From assembly GCA_029168955.1 (NCBI GenBank), contig JAPDOI010000182.1, positions 186,001 through 250,000 on the forward strand: a DNA stretch of 64,000 nt, written 5' to 3'. Below the pieces are notes generated by a model. It was not told the DNA's origin. It was given only the letters and a program-made list of their open reading frames with translations, and ran no database searches. Made by a program: the position numbers and the translations under genes. The stretch comes from Aplectana chamaeleonis (Eukaryota > Nematoda > Chromadorea > Rhabditida > Cosmocercidae). Of the stretch, positions 34,321 through 64,000 are shown piece after piece. How positions within the stretch are numbered: position 1 is the first letter of the stretch; every line of letters begins with the position of its first letter.

Positions 34321-34945
34321 TCAGTGCTCAACACTTTGTCGTGGATAGGTCCCAGTGAAATAACATATTCTGTTCTCGGGACCAGAGACAACGGCCATCC
34401 CCTCATTCCTTGGCGTGACGCTCGTGAGCGGCTGCCGTTGTGGGATTTCGAGTGTCTGCGCTGGTTCTATAAATGTCATTTCTATAAATCAGGCTGGCAA
34501 GTTTCGGGGGGGACTTATGGCCTACGATTTGGAGAGAGATGGTTTGACATTATAAGCAGTGCGGACCCTAGGATGCTTCGTAGTGCTATTCCTTGCCAGC
34601 CAAACAGAGGGTCCTACAAGCAATTCTGTGCAGTCCGCCATTTTCAGCTCCAGCATATACTTTGTTAGAGCGATTTGCTCCTGTCCATTGCTGGCGGTAC
34701 ACGCTTCCCTTTTACTAATTATTAGTGTATTTATGAGAGTTCACTGTTGATTATTATGGAAGAAGCCTTTTCCAAAAAACCGAGTTGAGTAACTGTATTC
34801 GGAAGTCCAGACGTGGGCAAAAGCTTGATATGTTGGTATTTATGTATTTGATACCGAATGACTCAGAGCAGAACAAGATTCCATACCTGACAGTGTAATA
34901 ACGTGTTGCGTAATAGTCTGTGATCATCAGAGCACGAGTGTACTA

Positions 34946-34951
34946 AATAAA
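34946..34951 (+). terminator. Candidate polyadenylation signal (AATAAA)
   Basis: First canonical AATAAA after the FERRY3-like stop codon, about 625 bp downstream. Transcript data would be needed to confirm use; a closer variant signal may exist. Confidence 0.35.
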
Positions 34952-35469
34952 TGTGATAAGATGTTGTGGCTTCATTAGATATTATTGAACAAACGGTCAT
35001 TTGGCCTCCGTGTTGTGTCTCCATCTGCTTGTGATGATAACCGCGACCTTCTGCGCTACTCTCGCAGGGCCGGTTTCTTGTCGCTTCTCAATTTGCCATC
35101 ACAATTATGATCGTCTCTCTCATCCATGAGAATACCACTGAAACGGTAATGCCTTGGCTTTTTGTTGCTGTTTTTTCCATTCTTTGTCCACCTGGGAAAC
35201 TAGTTTGTTATGAACCTTGGAGTGATATTACACACTCCACTTATTGTGAATAGTTAGCAAAATATCGTGTTAGTAAAGGAATGGCTAGGGGATCTGGAAG
35301 AGTAATCGTAGTCAGTCTCTGACCAATCGTCTTTAGAACCACATAGGAGTCCCTAATCTCTGAGAAAATCGGGTAAGAGCCGCATGCTAGGAAATTAGTC
35401 ACTTTCAGATATTTTATACCCGTCCACTATCAATCCGGCATATTGTTCGTTGCTCACAATAGGTGACCT

Positions 35470-35618
35470 GGGGCCGAATTCATCATTGAATTCCACCGCC
35501 GGTAAGGTGGGTACGGTTATCTTTCTAATCTGCATCCTTCGGCAATAACAGTGTTGACATGCAGAGGCCGCCCTTACCCAGTTTACCGGCTATAAATTTC
35601 AATGATGAATCCAGCCCT
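35470..35618. mobile_element. Hairpin element, about 149 bp
   Basis: Left end ggggccgaattcatcattga pairs with right end tcaatgatgaatccagccct; inner gccggtaa / ttaccggc also pair. No coding content. Confidence 0.65.
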
Positions 35619-35731
35619 GATCGCTTGCGACCAGTGGCAGTGAGTTCTACTCAGCTTACGTAACAAAACGCTAACCGTCCCACGCTTCCAGCCCCGGCGC
35701 TCAGCACGAATTTTTACTGTCGAAGGAACTA

Positions 35732-36410
35732 CTTTTAGTCAAGCTGGCCATTCCAGATGAAATGTACTTGTTTAGAGCCGTTCTTGGCGTAGAACACGAT
35801 TACGGTTTTCGCAGCTGCCTGAAACCACTCTGAAAAATGTTATACGCGTTTGCCTACAGTAATCCTCAGAATTTCGACAAACGGATTCCAGATTCGAGTT
35901 CATCTACGTAGATTACCCCTACATACAACTTATGAGCCAAATCCGATTTTTTCTTTTGCCGCCAAGGTAAGGGCACCGCCCCTCCCACTAAATTTTTTGG
36001 GTGATTTGGAAAAAAAATCGGATTTGGCTCATAAGTTGTATGTAGGGGTAATCTAGGTAGATGAACTCGAATCTGGAATCCGTTTGTCGAAATTCTGAGG
36101 ATTACTGTAGGTTACGGTAAGTGCCATGCCGTTTAGGGGGCAAAACCTACTTTCATACTTCGTAAATCGAGAAATGGACGTAAATTTGTATTCGCCACCC
36201 CGAATAACCCCCGTATACAAATTTTGAGTCAAATCTGAGACTCTACAGTTTGAGCCATATATATCGTAGCACTCCGGAAATCGTCAAAAGCCGCGATTTG
36301 CCACGCCTATAACTTTTTTCATAGTGGTTTTAGGCAGCTGCGAAGACCGTAATAGGATTCTACGCCAAAAACGGGTCTAGAAAATCCGGAATGACCAGGC
36401 TGACTAAAAG
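35732..36410. mobile_element. Large foldback element with a hairpin nested in it
   Basis: Outer arms of about 120 bp (starting cttttagtcaagctgg at the left, ending ccaggctgactaaaag at the right) include gcgtagaa and cgcagctgcct on both sides in inverse order. Within it lies a second, almost perfect inverted repeat at 35,854-36,110. No coding content. Confidence 0.75.
35854..36110. mobile_element. Near-perfect inverted repeat with about 100-bp arms
   Basis: Left arm 35,854-35,953 (ctacagtaatcctcagaatt ...) and right arm 36,009-36,110 (... aattctgaggattactgtag) differ at only about one or two positions. The 55-bp loop is aag-gcaccgcccctccc-rich. Its high arm identity suggests a younger insertion into the surrounding foldback. 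Confidence 0.85.
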
Positions 36411-36679
36411 CTCCTTGTGCGAGCCAAAGGTTTCAACTGATGGCATCAGTTCAGGTACTGGCGTTCCTTTGAACCGCATCAGGTATGCGCCTTTAGACGA
36501 AAGCAGGAATCCTTACAAATAACTTCCTAGTGAAGTTGTTTTGCACTTTCTCCAAGCAGTTTATGCCATTACTTAGCAGAGGGGCTTGCTTTTGTCGCTT
36601 TTGACTGTGGCTTGCCACTGGAATCGCGGCTTTTTACTAAACACAGGCGGGTCATATACAAGAATATGCATTCGTAGGT

Positions 36680-37040
36680 GGTGTAGACTTTACAGATGGA
36701 TTACGTGTCTTTAGGACTCTGTAGTGTTTGTCGAAGCTGAGACTCCTGGTGAGGATGAAATCTAGATCAGTGATTTGATCCGTAGGTACAACGGGGCTCC
36801 TTTCAATATCATAACTGACTTTATCATTATTCGCACCGAGGTCCAGAACTTCGGTTTTTCTGTTGGATAGGGCCAGATTCTAATCATGAGACCACATGTT
36901 AGCATTGAACGATTTTTGCGAGAAGTCTCCGATCTCAGGGGAAATAACTTCACAACAAATCTTAATGTCGTCAGCGTAGCGCAAATTAACCATTGAAACG
37001 TTGGTTTGGTCGAATCGCGAGCACCACTGCCTACCCGTGT
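36680..37040 (-). pseudogene. Reverse transcriptase palm fragment
   Basis: On the minus strand, VSMVNLRYADDIKICC gives the RT YADD motif at about 36,970-36,990. LALSNRKTEVLDLG and SLSFDKHYR follow, in line with LINE palm-thumb sequence. A stop and the loss of flanking domains make it a relic. It sits about 340 bp upstream of ttll-5. Confidence 0.7.
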
Positions 37041-37375
37041 GAAGAATCAGTCCGCACCAGGGTACGGCACGAGATATGGACAAAGCCAACTTTACTCAGA
37101 CCCCCCTCCCCAGGAGCAAGACTGGCGATTTTCTCAGACCCCCCCCCCAGAAGCTTTATTAAGTCAGTTTTGTTGTTGTATGACTTAAAGAAGAGTAGTA
37201 TGATCGAATTCTTTGTTGAAAAAAAAACTGGATGTTAACAGTGCATTTTTTTTTACTTTTCCACTTGGCGCTCTGACGGAGCTCAGACTCCCCTCACCCC
37301 CGCGCAGCTCAGCCCCCCCCCCCCCGTGGATATCCACACCTTGCGCCGTATCCTGGTCCCTACCGATGGGTTATC

Positions 37376-63430
<26,055 letters not shown>

Positions 63431-64000
63431 GTGAGTATTACATAGCAATCGATTGTAGCCATCTACTGACTGAGATAGTAACGACGTCAAAGTGAGCGAT
63501 ACGGGGAAATCCATGTGGTCGTATTTCACTTCAAGAACAACAATGTAAGAAATTCTGGCTATTTGGAGCAGTTCACGTCTTCCTTTTTCTGAAAGGAAAA
63601 GTAGGGGAGGCCCCTTTGTAAGGCCAGGTCTGTGGTTAGTGGTCCATGGGTTCTCCACATAAAAGCATTGCTCTCACCTCAACTCGATATTTTGCTCAAA
63701 AGTGGGACTTAGCGCCCAAATTGGAACTTCCCGACCCGTACTATCCGTTTATTCATAAAATCCCAGCGTTGGAATTAGATTGAACCAGAGTTTGGGGATA
63801 TAAAAAAAAAACGTTAGCCGAATAAAACTGTAACATCTCGGACAATTGCTCTACCATGTTCTACTACAATACCATTTCATGACGAGATTTATTGAAAGTC
63901 GAACGTAAAGCTTGGGGATATTGTTAAAATTGCATTTAATGCCGTCGAACCGGTTACCAAAGATAATTCCGATGCCTTATTAACAGTTCACATTCCCATC
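63431..64000. other. End of window, ttll-5 intron 16
   Basis: Follows a gtgagt donor. No further phase-compatible exon could be recognised before the edge. Confidence 0.4.

Overview
The window reads as nuclear DNA of a metazoan, most probably a nematode. Coding exons are short, several introns are only about 50-70 bp, and the rest is packed with LINEs, foldback/MITE-like elements and satellite DNA. A repeat-rich parasitic clade V worm would fit, but the species is my inference, not something the sequence states.

Layout. Positions 1-14,770 are one minisatellite array of a 42-bp unit (about 350 copies) that runs off the left edge. A 280-bp inverted-repeat element at 14,785-15,072 separates it from a short array of the same sequence with a 21-bp period (to 15,310). 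From 15.3 to 23.4 kb there are no convincing exons, only inverted-repeat elements and a LINE copy with an inverted 5' end and matching target duplications.

Two host genes on the + strand are reconstructed from spliced exons. Gene 1 (about 23.4-34.3 kb) is the C-terminal part of a C12orf4/FERRY3 homologue. Nine exons join in phase and end at a TAA at 34,318-34,320. Its 8.8-kb intron holds a nest of LINE copies, one inserted inside another with a 13-bp target-site duplication. Gene 2 (37.4 kb to past 63.4 kb) is a TTLL5-type tubulin polyglutamylase (ttll-5). Sixteen phase-compatible exons give about 637 residues with a complete ATP-grasp TTL domain and the conserved block after it. It continues beyond the last exon found. 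Its introns, one of 11.7 kb, hold most of the other mobile DNA: TTAA-flanked MITEs, a palindromic Tc1/mariner remnant, elements nested within elements, an (AT)n tract and LINE tails.

The long open frames over the first 15 kb are a by-product of the 42-bp period, because the consensus unit has no stop in any of the three minus-strand frames. I found no operon structure, CRISPR array, convincing tRNA/rRNA gene or plasmid/phage feature. The most notable results are the two hidden split genes, the dimeric origin of the satellite, the nested and twin-primed LINE insertions, and the dense set of foldback families inside ttll-5.
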